This document shows positions 16,314 to 24,833 of a stretch of 42,294 bases of DNA, one piece after another; the stretch's first letter is position 1; the number at the start of each line of letters is the position of its first letter. Made by a program: the position numbers and the translations under genes. Source of the stretch: Croceibacterium salegens (GTDB lineage Bacteria; Pseudomonadota; Alphaproteobacteria; Sphingomonadales; Sphingomonadaceae); the NCBI RefSeq assembly GCF_009827435.1, contig NZ_WTYM01000043.1, positions 1 to 42,294 on the forward strand, in the 5' to 3' direction. The notes under the pieces are model-generated. The model was given only the letters and a program-made list of their open reading frames with translations, was not told where the DNA came from and made no database searches.

Positions 16314-17105
16314 TCAGGAACCAGCCTCGCTGACGCACAGCACGCTGTCACCGCGCGCCAGGCACCATAGCGAAAGACCGGAGTTCCGCGCCCGCTCGAC
16401 CGCCATGCTCGTCGGCAGCGAGACGGTGACGAGGCGCGTCGCTCCGGCGCGCACCGCCTTCTCGACGATCTCGTAGGAACAGCGCGCGGTCGAGAAGATG
16501 AAGCCGCCGGAAATTTCGTAGCTCGGATCGGTCCCTGATGCGGCGAGCGCACCGACCAGCTTGTCCATGGCATTGTGCCGGCCGACGTCCTCGCGCACTG
16601 CGAGGATCGCGCCGTCGGGGCTGCAGAAGGCGGCGGCGTGCGCCGCGCCGGTCGCCCGGGTCAGCGGCTGGTGGTCGCGCAATGCCGCCTGCGAGGCGAA
16701 GATCGCCTGCGGGTCGAGCGCATCGTGCACCGCCACAGGTGGCAGCGGCCTGCCTACCGCTTCGAGGTTCTCGATCCCGCACAGCCCGCAGCTCGATTCC
16801 GCTACTCGGGTGCGGACGCGTTCGGTCAGCTTCTCCACGCCCAGCCCGGCAAGTTGCGAGCGCACGATCCAGCCGAGTTCGGTCTCGGCAATGCCGATGT
16901 CGGTCACGTCGGTCGGCGCCCCGGCCAGCCCTTCGGTCAGCGCGAACCCGCGCGCGAAGTCCTCGAGATCGGCCGGGGTGGCCATCATCACCGCGTAGCT
17001 GAGGCCGTTGAATTCGAGCGCGACGGGCACTTCGGGCACCCAGTCGCGTGCTATCGGGCGGCTGCTGCCGTCGCGGCCATGTTCCGTGAGGTCAGGCAAC
17101 CACAC
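16314..17105 (-). CDS. fdhD: formate dehydrogenase sulfurtransferase FdhD
   Basis: 263 residues. FdhD moves sulfur from the IscS desulfurase to the molybdenum cofactor of formate dehydrogenase and is needed for its activity. Visible hallmarks are VPVALEFNG, MATPADLEDFARGFALTEG (about 40-58), the sulfur-carrying cysteine loop ESSCGLCGIENL (about 103-114), the cofactor-binding segment REDVGRHNAMDKLVGAL (about 172-188) and SGGFIFSTARCSYEIVEKA. It follows the fds genes and probably belongs to that operon. The start is uncertain: GTG at 17105 is used, but TTG at 17099 sits five bases after a GGAGG that straddles the adjacent repeat and would be better spaced. Confidence 0.92.
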   Translation of the reverse strand: MWLPDLTEHGRDGSSRPIARDWVPEVPVALEFNGLSYAVMMATPADLEDFARGFALTEGLAGAPTDVTDIGIAETELGWIVRSQLAGLGVEKLTERVRTRVAESSCGLCGIENLEAVGRPLPPVAVHDALDPQAIFASQAALRDHQPLTRATGAAHAAAFCSPDGAILAVREDVGRHNAMDKLVGALAASGTDPSYEISGGFIFSTARCSYEIVEKAVRAGATRLVTVSLPTSMAVERARNSGLSLWCLARGDSVLCVSEAGS

Positions 17106-17107
17106 CT

Positions 17108-17178
17108 CCGTTCGTACTGAGCCTGTCGAAGGACACTAGCGGTACTCCGGCGGGCTTCGACAAGCTCAGCCCGAACGG
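17108..17178. repeat. REP-like palindromic intergenic repeat
   Basis: Two inverted arms (17108-17131 and 17155-17178), reading inward as CCGTTCGTACTGAGCCTGTC and its near-complement CTTCGACAAGCTCAGC..., can fold into one long imperfect hairpin. The CTTCGACA(A/G)GCTCAG core is a widely dispersed intergenic repeat in proteobacteria, including sphingomonads. It separates fdsD from fdhD and may stabilise or attenuate the operon mRNA. Confidence 0.85.
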
Positions 17179-17197
17179 GGATGTGAAGCGCCGGACG

Positions 17198-17479
17198 TCA
17201 GCCCGCGTCGGAACGTCCGACCCCATCGACTTCGTTGAACTTGGTCGCGCGGGTTTGCGAACCCGGATCGCCCTTGGAGGCGAGGTGCTCGATTGCCTCG
17301 CGCGCGATCGGGAGCAGCTTCGAACGGTCGTCGGCGAAGATCGCCGCCTTCATCCGTGGGTCCCAGAACTGGTAGATGTGGTCCGCCGTCGCCAGCACCG
17401 CGTTCTCGTGGCCCATGGCCTCGAAATTGCGCGCGATGTCGCCGGCCATGCGCCGCAGCGTCTCGATGGTCGAGCTCAT
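17198..17479 (-). CDS. fdsD: NAD-dependent formate dehydrogenase delta subunit
   Basis: 93 residues of the FdsD/FdhD-delta family: TIETLRRMAGDIARNFEAMG, HIYQFWDPRMKAAIF, LLPIAREAIEHL. The delta subunit is a small cytoplasmic accessory of the FdsGBA complex, required for a fully active enzyme although it carries no cofactor. ATG at 17479 overlaps the fdsA stop (ATGA), marking translational coupling; the longer frame upstream lies within fdsA and is rejected. The last 20 residues are polar and poorly conserved in type. Confidence 0.9.
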   Translation of the reverse strand: MSSTIETLRRMAGDIARNFEAMGHENAVLATADHIYQFWDPRMKAAIFADDRSKLLPIAREAIEHLASKGDPGSQTRATKFNEVDGVGRSDAG

Positions 17480-20331
17480 TCGGCGGGCTCCATCGCGGTG
17501 GAATCGGCAATCCGGCGCGAACGCTCGGAAAGCTCGGTGTATTCCTCCTGCCATTCGGACGGGCCGTTCGACGGCACGACCTGCACCGCGGTGACCTTGT
17601 ATTCAGGGCAGTTCGTCGCCCAGTCGGAGTAGTCCGTGGTGACGACGTTGGCCTGCGTCTCGGGGTGGTGGAAGGTGGTGTAGACCACGCCCGGCGCAAC
17701 GCGGTCGGTGACCAGAACCTTGAGCGTGGTTTCGCCCTTGCGGCTGGCCAGCCGCGCCCAGTCGTCGGTCTTGAGACCGCGATTCTCGGCATCGACCGGG
17801 TGCATCTCAAGCACGTCTTCGGCGTGCCAGGCGACGTTGCCGGTGCGCCGGGTCTGCGCGCCGACGTTGTACTGCGTCAGGATGCGCCCGGTGGTCAGCA
17901 GCAGCGGGAAGCGCGGGCCGGTCTTCTCGTCGGTGGGCACGTATTCGGTGATCACGAACTTGCCCTTGCCGCGCACGAAGCCGTCGATGTGCATGACCGG
18001 CGATCCGTCGGGGAACTTCTCGTTGATCGGCCACTGCACGCTGCCGCGAATGAGCAGGTCGTCCCACGACAGGCCGGCGAAGCTCGGCGTGAGCCGGGCA
18101 ATCTCGTCGATGATCTGGCTCGGGTGTTCGTAGTTCCACCTGGCGCCCAGCGCGTTTGCGAGCAGCTGGGTGATCTCCCAGTCGCCATAGCCGTTGGCTG
18201 GCTCCATCACCTTGCGCACCGGCTGGATGCGGCGCTCGGCGTTGGTGAAGGTGCCGTCCTTTTCGAGGAAGGTCGAGCCCGGCAGGAAGACGTGCGCGTA
18301 GTTCGCAGTCTCGTTGAGGAAGAGGTCGTGGACGATCACGCATTCCATCGCCTCGAGCCCGGCCGCAACGTGCTGGGTGTTGGGGTCGGACTGCAGGATG
18401 TCCTCGCCCTGGATGTAGATCGCCTTGAAGGTGCCATCCACGGCGGCATCGAGCATGTTGGGGATGCGCAGGCCGGGTTCCGGATCGAGGCTGACGCCCC
18501 AGTCCTTCTCGAACAGGTTGCGCGTCTCGACGTCGTGGATGTGGCGGTAGCCGGGCAGTTCGTGCGGGAAGCTGCCCATGTCGCAGGCGCCCTGCACGTT
18601 GTTCTGGCCGCGCAGCGGGTTCACGCCCACGCCGGGGCGGCCGATGTTGCCGGTGCACATCGCCAGGTTGGCTATGGCCATCACGGTCGAGGAACCCTGG
18701 CTGTGCTCGGTCACGCCGAGGCCGTAGTAGATCGCCGCGTTGCCGCCCGTGGCATAGAGTCGCGCGGCGGCGCGCAGTTCTTCCGCCGGCACGCGGGTGA
18801 CCGGTTCGAGGAATTCGGGGCTGTGCTTCTCGTCGGAGACGAAGCGCGCCCAGTCCTCGTACTCGTCCCAGTCGCAGCGCGCGCGGATGAAGTCCTCGTC
18901 GGCGAGGCCTTCGGTGACGATGACGTGCGCGAGGCTGGTGAGCACGGCGACGTTGGTTCCGGGCTGCAGCGGCAGGTGGTGCGCCGCCTCGATGTGCGGG
19001 CTCCGGACGAGGTCGATGCGGCGCGGATCGATCACGATCAGCTTCGCGCCCTGGCGCAGGCGGCGCTTCATGCGACTGGCGAAGACCGGGTGCGCGTCTG
19101 TCGGGTTGGCCCCGATCACCAGCATCACGTCGGTTTCCATGACGCTGTCGAAGTCTTGCGTGCCGGCACTGGTGCCGAAGGTCGTCTTGAGGCCGTAACC
19201 GGTCGGCGAGTGGCACACGCGGGCGCAGGTGTCGGTGTTGTTCGAACCGAACACCGCGCGGACCAGCTTCTGCACGAGGAATGTTTCCTCGTTGGTGCAG
19301 CGGCTGGAGGTGATGCCGCCGAGCGCATTGGCGCCATGCTTGTCGCGCAGGGTGCGGACGCGGTTCGCGGTGTAGCTGATCGCCTCGTCCCAGCTGACTT
19401 CGCGCCACGGCTGGTCGATGGAATCGCGGATCATCGGCGAAGTTATGCGGTCCTTGTGGTTGGCATAGCCGTAGGCGAAGCGGCCCTTGACGCAGGAGTG
19501 CCCACGGTTGGCCTTTCCATCCTTGTAGGGGATCATGCGGACGAGCTGTTCGCCGCGCATTTCGGCGCGGAAGGTGCAGCCTACGCCGCAATAGGCGCAG
19601 GTGGTGACCACGGCGCGCTCGGGCTTGCCGATCGCCTTGACGCTCTTTTCCTGCAGCGTTGCGGTCGGACAGGCCTGCACGCAGGCGCCGCAGCTCACGC
19701 ATTCGCTGGAGAGGAAGTCGTCCTCGCCCTGTCCGGCGGAAACCTTGGAGGCGAAGCCGCGCCCGTCGATGGTCAGCGCGAAGGTGCCCTGCACCTCGTC
19801 ACAGGCGCGCACGCAGCGGCTGCAGACAATGCACTTGCTGGGATCGAAGTCGAAATAGGGATTCGAATGGTCGGTCGGCTGGTCGAGGTGGTTGTCGCCG
19901 GCATAGCCGTAGCGCACGTCGCGCAGGCCGACCGCGGCGGCCTGATCCTGCAGCTCGCAGTCGTTGTTGGCCGAGCAGGTCAGGCAGTCGAGCGGGTGGT
20001 CGGAGATGTAGAGTTCCATCACCCCCTTGCGCAGCTTTTCGAGCCGCGGGGTCTGGGTGTGGACCACCATGCCCTCGCCGACCGGCGTGGTGCACGAGGC
20101 CGGGGTGCCGCGCGCGCCGTCGATCTCGACGAGGCACAGGCGGCACGAGCCGAAGCTCTTCATGTTGTCCGTGGCGCAGAGCTTGGGAATGTCGCCGCCG
20201 ATCTCGGCCGCCGCGCGCATGACGCTGGTGCCGGCCGGAACCGTCACCTTGCGCCCGTCGATCGTCAGCGTGACCGCGTCTTCCGACTTCGATTCCGGCG
20301 TCCCGAAATCCTTCTGGCGTTCAAATCCCAT
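17476..20331 (-). CDS. fdsA: NAD-dependent formate dehydrogenase alpha (molybdenum) subunit
   Basis: 951 residues, the catalytic subunit that oxidises formate to CO2. The N-terminal 2Fe-2S domain carries CATDNMKSFGSCRLC. A complex I-type Fe-S motif follows (HPLDCLTCSANNDCELQ), then two 4Fe-4S sites (CIVCSRCVRACDE and CVSCGACVQACPTATL). The molybdopterin domain has its own 4Fe-4S cluster (CAYCGVGCTF ... SCVKG). The Mo ligand is cysteine, in TCARVCHSPTG (about residue 360), followed by the conserved GANPTDAHPV and PLRGQNNVQGACDMG. All cofactor ligands appear intact. The start overlaps the mobA end by 11 bases, and the stop overlaps fdsD (ATGA). Confidence 0.95.
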   Translation of the reverse strand: MGFERQKDFGTPESKSEDAVTLTIDGRKVTVPAGTSVMRAAAEIGGDIPKLCATDNMKSFGSCRLCLVEIDGARGTPASCTTPVGEGMVVHTQTPRLEKLRKGVMELYISDHPLDCLTCSANNDCELQDQAAAVGLRDVRYGYAGDNHLDQPTDHSNPYFDFDPSKCIVCSRCVRACDEVQGTFALTIDGRGFASKVSAGQGEDDFLSSECVSCGACVQACPTATLQEKSVKAIGKPERAVVTTCAYCGVGCTFRAEMRGEQLVRMIPYKDGKANRGHSCVKGRFAYGYANHKDRITSPMIRDSIDQPWREVSWDEAISYTANRVRTLRDKHGANALGGITSSRCTNEETFLVQKLVRAVFGSNNTDTCARVCHSPTGYGLKTTFGTSAGTQDFDSVMETDVMLVIGANPTDAHPVFASRMKRRLRQGAKLIVIDPRRIDLVRSPHIEAAHHLPLQPGTNVAVLTSLAHVIVTEGLADEDFIRARCDWDEYEDWARFVSDEKHSPEFLEPVTRVPAEELRAAARLYATGGNAAIYYGLGVTEHSQGSSTVMAIANLAMCTGNIGRPGVGVNPLRGQNNVQGACDMGSFPHELPGYRHIHDVETRNLFEKDWGVSLDPEPGLRIPNMLDAAVDGTFKAIYIQGEDILQSDPNTQHVAAGLEAMECVIVHDLFLNETANYAHVFLPGSTFLEKDGTFTNAERRIQPVRKVMEPANGYGDWEITQLLANALGARWNYEHPSQIIDEIARLTPSFAGLSWDDLLIRGSVQWPINEKFPDGSPVMHIDGFVRGKGKFVITEYVPTDEKTGPRFPLLLTTGRILTQYNVGAQTRRTGNVAWHAEDVLEMHPVDAENRGLKTDDWARLASRKGETTLKVLVTDRVAPGVVYTTFHHPETQANVVTTDYSDWATNCPEYKVTAVQVVPSNGPSEWQEEYTELSERSRRIADSTAMEPAE

Positions 20332-20851
20332 GGGTCTTCTCCGCGGCGGCCAAATCCGCCGGTGTGTTGATATTAGCAGGTTCGTGCGCGGATTTCACCG
20401 CTCGCGCATTAATCATATTGGCGAAGGCCAGCATCGAGTGACGTCCGTTGCCTTCGAGGATCGCCTCGATGTCCTTCGCGGCGCTGGCGGGCCAGTGGCC
20501 GATGACCGGCTGGTCGGCCAGATAGGCCGGGGCAGGGCTGAGCAGGTCGAGCAGGTCCTCGGGTAATTCGGCGCTGTCGACGCCGCAGGTCAGCACGGTT
20601 TCGAAGCCTTCGTCGAGCGCATGGTGCATGGCCGACGCAATCCCGCCGAGCGGCCCTTCGCCTTCGTGCGGCCAGTCCGGGATGCAGCGCGCCGGGCCAT
20701 GGTCGCGCCCGGCGATCACGACGAGTTCGCAGAATCCCGAGAGGCTGTCGACCGCGCGCGCCAGCAGGGTGCGTCCGCCCAGCTCGGCGAGCGCCTTGTC
20801 GCTGCCGAAACGGGTGGACTTGCCGCCTGCGAGGACCACGCCGAGGATCAT
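20321..20851 (-). CDS. mobA: molybdenum cofactor guanylyltransferase MobA
   Basis: 176 residues of the nucleotidyltransferase fold. The N-terminal GTP site is VVLAGGKSTRFGSDKALAEL (about 5-24), followed by GEGPLGGIASAM; the usual acidic metal-binding segment is present as CGVDSAELPEDLL rather than the commoner CDxP form. It attaches GMP to molybdopterin to give the bis-MGD cofactor used by FdsA. Its position is notable: it lies between fdsB and fdsA, starting immediately after the fdsB stop and overlapping the fdsA start, so cofactor completion is produced in step with the apoenzyme. Confidence 0.9.
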   Translation of the reverse strand: MILGVVLAGGKSTRFGSDKALAELGGRTLLARAVDSLSGFCELVVIAGRDHGPARCIPDWPHEGEGPLGGIASAMHHALDEGFETVLTCGVDSAELPEDLLDLLSPAPAYLADQPVIGHWPASAAKDIEAILEGNGRHSMLAFANMINARAVKSAHEPANINTPADLAAAEKTHGI

Positions 20852-20852
20852 C

Positions 20853-22409
20853 TTACTCTGCCGCCTCCGTTTCGGCGGCCGCCTTGCCGGTGAAGTCCTC
20901 CGGCCAGTTCTTGAGCGCGCTCATCACCGGGTAGGGGGTGAAGCCGCCGAGGGCGCAGAGGCTGCCGAACTTCATCGTCTCGCACAGGTCGGTCAAAAGG
21001 CCGATCTCGTCGCCGGCGCTGCGGCCGTGGCGCGGGGCGTTGTGCATCTGCGGGGCGCGCTCGATCTCGTCGGGCGTGCGGCCGCCGGCGCGGATGCGGT
21101 CGATGATCTCGACCCCGCGCACCGAACCGATCCGGCATGGGGTGCACTTGCCGCAGCTCTCCGCGGCGCAGAACTCCATCGCAAAGCGCGCCATTGCGCC
21201 CATGTCGGCGGTGTCGTCGAACACAGTGATGCCGCCGTGGCCGATCAGCGCGTCGGCCTTGGTGTAGGCTTCGTAGTCGAACGGGATGTCGAACTGGTCG
21301 GGGTGGAGGTAGGCGCCGAGCGGCCCGCCGACCTGTACCGCCTTGACCGGGCGTCCACTGTCGGTGCCGCCGCCGATGTCGTTGACCAGCTCGCCAAGCG
21401 AGATGCCGAATGCGGTCTCGAACAGGCCGCCGTGCTTGATGTTGCCCGCGAGCTGGATCGGCATCGTGCCCTTCGAACGCTCGATGCCGAGCTTCTCGTA
21501 GAGCGAGGCCCCGCCCTCGGTCAGGATGTGCGGGATGGCCGCCAGCGTCAGCACGTTGTTGACCACCGTCGGCTTGCCGAACGCGCCTTCGAGCGCCGGG
21601 AGGGGCGGCTTGGCGCGCACTTCGCCGCGCTTGCCTTCGAGCGAGTTCAGCAGCGAGGTTTCTTCGCCGCAGACGTAGGCTCCGGCTCCGACGCGAACTT
21701 CGCATCGGAACGGAGCGATGGTGTCCCGGCACTTCTGAAGCGCTTCATTGAGCTTGCGGATGGCGTCGGGATACTCGCTGCGGACGTAGATATAGCCCTG
21801 GTCGGCACCGACCGCGGCACCGGCAATCGCCATGCCTTCGATCAGCAGGAAGGGATCGCCTTCCATCACCATGCGGTCGGCGAAGGTGGCGCTGTCGCCC
21901 TCATCGGCGTTGCAGACGATGTACTTCTGCGGCCCCGCCGCCCTGGCCACGGTCTGCCACTTGATGCCCGCCGGGAAGCCTGCCCCGCCGCGGCCGCGCA
22001 GGCCCGACTGGGTGACTTCGGCGAGGATCGCCTCGCTGCCGATCTGCCTGGCACGGTTGAGGCCGGTCCAGCCGCCGGTCGCCGCATAGTCTTCCATGCT
22101 CGTCGGCCGGGTCTTGCCGGCCCGGGCGAAAGTCAGGCGCTGCTGCCTGGCGATGAAGGGGTGCGCGGCAATCGGGCCGATGCAGATCTCGTCGCCATTG
22201 CCGGCGAGGATGTCGTCGACGTCCTCAAGCGTCGCCGGACCCCAGCCGATGCCGTCGATCTCGACCAGCGGTTCGAGCCACTGCATGCCCCAGCTCGAGG
22301 TGCGGTGAACCTCGCAGCCCTTCTTCTCGTAGGCAGCGGCGAGCTTGTCGGCGCCCAGCGCACGGGCGAGGGCATCGTCGGAGATCCTGATAAGTCGCTT
22401 GTCGGCCAT
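20853..22409 (-). CDS. fdsB: NAD-dependent formate dehydrogenase beta subunit (FMN, NAD)
   Basis: 518 residues, NuoF-like. A thioredoxin-like N-terminal part (about 1-110) is followed by the NAD/FMN region SGLRGRGGAGFPAGIKW (about 160-176), CNADEGDSATFADR, GAGAYVCGEETSLLNSLEG and KPTVVNNVLTL. The C-terminal 4Fe-4S site is SCGKCTPCRIGSVRG (about 422-436), completed by the cysteine in GSLCALGGF. It passes electrons from FdsA to NAD. ATG at 22409 overlaps the fdsG stop as ATGA; longer frames lie inside fdsG. Confidence 0.95.
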   Translation of the reverse strand: MADKRLIRISDDALARALGADKLAAAYEKKGCEVHRTSSWGMQWLEPLVEIDGIGWGPATLEDVDDILAGNGDEICIGPIAAHPFIARQQRLTFARAGKTRPTSMEDYAATGGWTGLNRARQIGSEAILAEVTQSGLRGRGGAGFPAGIKWQTVARAAGPQKYIVCNADEGDSATFADRMVMEGDPFLLIEGMAIAGAAVGADQGYIYVRSEYPDAIRKLNEALQKCRDTIAPFRCEVRVGAGAYVCGEETSLLNSLEGKRGEVRAKPPLPALEGAFGKPTVVNNVLTLAAIPHILTEGGASLYEKLGIERSKGTMPIQLAGNIKHGGLFETAFGISLGELVNDIGGGTDSGRPVKAVQVGGPLGAYLHPDQFDIPFDYEAYTKADALIGHGGITVFDDTADMGAMARFAMEFCAAESCGKCTPCRIGSVRGVEIIDRIRAGGRTPDEIERAPQMHNAPRHGRSAGDEIGLLTDLCETMKFGSLCALGGFTPYPVMSALKNWPEDFTGKAAAETEAAE

Positions 22410-22837
22410 CACGCGTTCTCGATCACTTTGGCCAGCGCCGGGCCGTCGAGCCGGGCGTGGAGGGTGTCGCCGACGCGGGCGTTGGGGCCCACGCTGCACA
22501 GCCCGAGGCAGTAGACGGTGTGGAGCTTGACGCGGTCGCCGGCGGCGGCGCGGGCCTGCTCCATGATCGCCTCGACCCCGCGCGCCTTGCACGCCTCTGC
22601 GCGGCAGATTTGCACCACCGGGCGCTGCTCGGGCTCGGCGGTGAAGTCGTGGTAGAAGCTGACCACCCCGTGGACGTCGGCACGGCTCAGGTTGAGACCC
22701 TTGGCGATCAGTCCCTCGCTCTCGGCGTCGACGCAGCCGAACTCTTCCTGCACGTCGTGCAGGATCGGCAGCAGGGGGCCTTCGCGGCCGTGATGTTCGG
22801 CGATGATCTCGCCGATCTTTTCTGACTTGGAACTCAT
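22409..22837 (-). CDS. fdsG: NAD-dependent formate dehydrogenase gamma subunit (2Fe-2S)
   Basis: 142 residues, NuoE-like thioredoxin-fold 2Fe-2S protein: LLPILHDVQEEFGCVDAE, VHGVVSFYHDF, and the four cluster cysteines in CRAEACKARG (C-x4-C) and VYCLGLCSVGPNA (C-x3-C). It bridges the Fe-S chain between FdsA and FdsB. The ATG at 22837 overlaps the fghA stop and its own stop overlaps fdsB, so formaldehyde and formate steps are read as one coupled unit. Confidence 0.93.
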   Translation of the reverse strand: MSSKSEKIGEIIAEHHGREGPLLPILHDVQEEFGCVDAESEGLIAKGLNLSRADVHGVVSFYHDFTAEPEQRPVVQICRAEACKARGVEAIMEQARAAAGDRVKLHTVYCLGLCSVGPNARVGDTLHARLDGPALAKVIENA

Positions 22838-23670
22838 GCCTTCAGTCTCTCTGCATGCCACGCGACGTGGTCTGCGATGAACGTGGAAATGAAGAAGTAC
22901 GAATGGTCGTACCCTTCGTGGAGCCGGATGGTGTGCGGAATGCCCGCCTTGCGGCAGGCCTCTTCCAGCAGATGGGTCTTGAGCTGTTCCTCGAGGAACT
23001 GGTCGGCGCGGCCCTGGTCGACCAGCAGGTCGGGCAGGCGGGCGCCGTTCTTGATCAGCGCGCAGGCATCGTACTGCTGCCAGGCGACGATATCGTTGCC
23101 GAGATAGCCGCCGAGCGCCTTCTCGCCCCACGGGCAGCTGATCGGGCTGACGATCGGCGCGAACGCGCTGGTCGAGCGGAAGCGGCCGGGATTGCGCAGG
23201 CTGATGGTCAGCGCGCCGTGCCCGCCCATCGAATGGCCGGTGATGCCTTGCCGGTTCATGTCGAGCATCGGAAACTCGTCGGCGATGAGTTCGGGCAACT
23301 CGCGCTCGATGTAGCTCCGCATCTGGAAGTTGGCCTTCCACGGTTCGCGCGTCGCATCGACGTAGAAGCCTGCGCCCTTGCCGAAGTCGTAGGACTCGTC
23401 GTCGGGCACATCGTCACCGCGCGGGCTGGTGTCGGGGCCGATCAGCGCCACGCCATGCTCGGCGCAGGCGCGCTGGTAGTGGCCCTTTTCCATCGCATTG
23501 GCGTGGGTGCAGGTCAGGCCGGAGAGGTACCAGAGCACAGGCAGCGTCTGGTTGGTGCGGTGTTCGGGAATGAAGACCTGGAAGGTCATCGGCGTGCCCG
23601 TGGCGGAGCTGTGGTGGGTATAGACCCCCTGGCTCCCGCCGAAGCACATCGCATTGCTGACGCGTTCCAT
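22834..23670 (-). CDS. fghA: S-formylglutathione hydrolase
   Basis: 278 residues of the esterase D family. Characteristic segments are LYFLSG-like LWYLSGLTCTHANAMEKG (about 46-63), APDTSPRG-like GPDTSPRGDDVPDD, and GKGAGFYVDATREPW. The catalytic serine is in GITGHSMGGHGAL (about residue 147), the aspartate in LLVDQGRADQFL, and the histidine in GYDHSYFFI. It hydrolyses S-formylglutathione, the FrmA product, to formate and glutathione. Its stop overlaps fdsG, whose enzyme consumes the formate. Confidence 0.95.
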   Translation of the reverse strand: MERVSNAMCFGGSQGVYTHHSSATGTPMTFQVFIPEHRTNQTLPVLWYLSGLTCTHANAMEKGHYQRACAEHGVALIGPDTSPRGDDVPDDESYDFGKGAGFYVDATREPWKANFQMRSYIERELPELIADEFPMLDMNRQGITGHSMGGHGALTISLRNPGRFRSTSAFAPIVSPISCPWGEKALGGYLGNDIVAWQQYDACALIKNGARLPDLLVDQGRADQFLEEQLKTHLLEEACRKAGIPHTIRLHEGYDHSYFFISTFIADHVAWHAERLKA

Positions 23671-23683
23671 CGTCCGTCTCTCC

Positions 23684-24415
23684 TCAGGCCAGCCGCATCG
23701 CGAGGCCGATGAGGTTGTGGCCCACGGCCGGCAGGACCAGGCTCCCGCTCTTCAGGCGCATGGCGACGAGGATTGTTCCCGCCAGCGCGACATAGCCGAT
23801 CATGAAGGGGCTTACGCCTATCGTGGCGCCATTGGGAACTATTCCGTGGGCGAGAGCGAAGACCATGGTCGCCATGACCGCCGCCCAGCCGATCGCCTTG
23901 GCGGTGCCGCCCAGCGCGGCGGAGAGCAGCGAGACTTCGAGCCCGCGGTACATCAGCTCTTCCTCGATGCCCGGAAGGGTCAGGTGATAGAGCAAGCCGA
24001 GAGATCCCGGCACGTCGCCCGCCCCGGCGTCCATCCCGCCCGGCATGAGGCCGAGCGTGACGAGCAGAGCGATACCGAGCAGCGACCACGGCAACGAGCC
24101 GGGCTTTTGCCTGAAGGTCAGCCCGAGCCCCTCTGCGGTGAGGAGCTTGTGCCGCTTCCACAGAAGTGCCGCGATCAGAGCTCCAATCGCCAGCTGGGCA
24201 ATGCGACTGTACCAGCGAGCTTCCGCGGGCAGCGAGGCGACGTCTGCCGGCAGGGTCCAGTACCCGGCCAGCGAATAGAGCGCATAGGTCAGCGCCGCCA
24301 CGCCGAACCAGCGCCAGTCGAGCTCGGTCTGCCCGGTCACCTTGAGCACGAGCGCCAGCATCAGCGGCGGCAGCCACCAGCAGGCGAACAGGATCAGGGC
24401 GGTCGCTATCGACAT
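23684..24415 (-). CDS. CPBP-family intramembrane metalloprotease-like protein
   Basis: 243 residues with about seven membrane spans. The CPBP (Abi/CAAX-like) signature is present: GIEEELMYRGLEVSLL (about 150-165, EExxxR motif), FALAHGIVPNG (His) and VLPAVGHNLIG (His in the last conserved motif). The family includes CAAX-prenyl protease-like enzymes and bacteriocin-immunity proteins; substrates in most bacteria are unknown. It sits tightly between the VOC genes and fghA in a formaldehyde operon, which is not an obvious functional fit. The motifs are complete, so it is probably active. Confidence 0.85.
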   Translation of the reverse strand: MSIATALILFACWWLPPLMLALVLKVTGQTELDWRWFGVAALTYALYSLAGYWTLPADVASLPAEARWYSRIAQLAIGALIAALLWKRHKLLTAEGLGLTFRQKPGSLPWSLLGIALLVTLGLMPGGMDAGAGDVPGSLGLLYHLTLPGIEEELMYRGLEVSLLSAALGGTAKAIGWAAVMATMVFALAHGIVPNGATIGVSPFMIGYVALAGTILVAMRLKSGSLVLPAVGHNLIGLAMRLA

Positions 24416-24433
24416 CAGGTCAGTTCGGCTCTC

Positions 24434-24823
24434 TCACGCACCCGGAGGACAGAAGGCGCAAAGCTTGTTGCCATCCGGGTCGCGCAGGTAGGCGCCGTAC
24501 ATCGGCGGGTCGCCCCACGGTCGCTCGCCCGGAGGGCCTTCGTCGCTGCCTCCGTTGGCCATGCCCGCGGCGTACCACGCATCGACCGTCGGGCGATCCT
24601 TTGCCGGGAAGCCGATGGTGCCGCCGTTGGCGCAGGTCGCCGGTTCGCCGTTGCGTGGGGTAACGACCCCGAACATGCCTTCGCGTGCTTCGGGATCGCC
24701 GTAGAAGGCACCGTTGGGGGTGCTCATGCCGGAAATGCCAAGCACCCCGAACGTCGCGTCGTAGAACGCACGCGCCTTTTCCTTGTCGTTGGTGCCGACC
24801 ATGACGTGGGTGAACAGCGGCAT
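24434..24823 (-). CDS. VOC-family protein, paralogue A
   Basis: 129 residues, glyoxalase/bleomycin-resistance fold: MPLFTHVMVGTNDKEKARAF, a middle strand GEPATCANGGTIGFPA, ANGGSDEGPPGERPW and the last strand LRDPDGNKLCAFC. It is clearly related to the next gene and probably arose by tandem duplication. The fold usually binds a divalent metal through His/Glu residues; the substrate is unknown. A GGAGG ribosome binding site precedes the ATG at 24823. Located in the formaldehyde cluster, it might act on glutathione adducts or aromatic intermediates, but this is only contextual. Confidence 0.8.
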   Translation of the reverse strand: MPLFTHVMVGTNDKEKARAFYDATFGVLGISGMSTPNGAFYGDPEAREGMFGVVTPRNGEPATCANGGTIGFPAKDRPTVDAWYAAGMANGGSDEGPPGERPWGDPPMYGAYLRDPDGNKLCAFCPPGA

Positions 24824-24833
24824 AGCAGCCTCC

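Noticed and set aside
17293-20370. Very long plus-strand frame of 1025 codons opposite fdsA
   Set aside because: Shadow of the high-GC fdsA reading frame; all recognised Fe-S and Mo motifs are on the minus strand.
20628-22514. Long plus-strand frame of 628 codons opposite fdsB
   Set aside because: Shadow of fdsB; no motif of its own.
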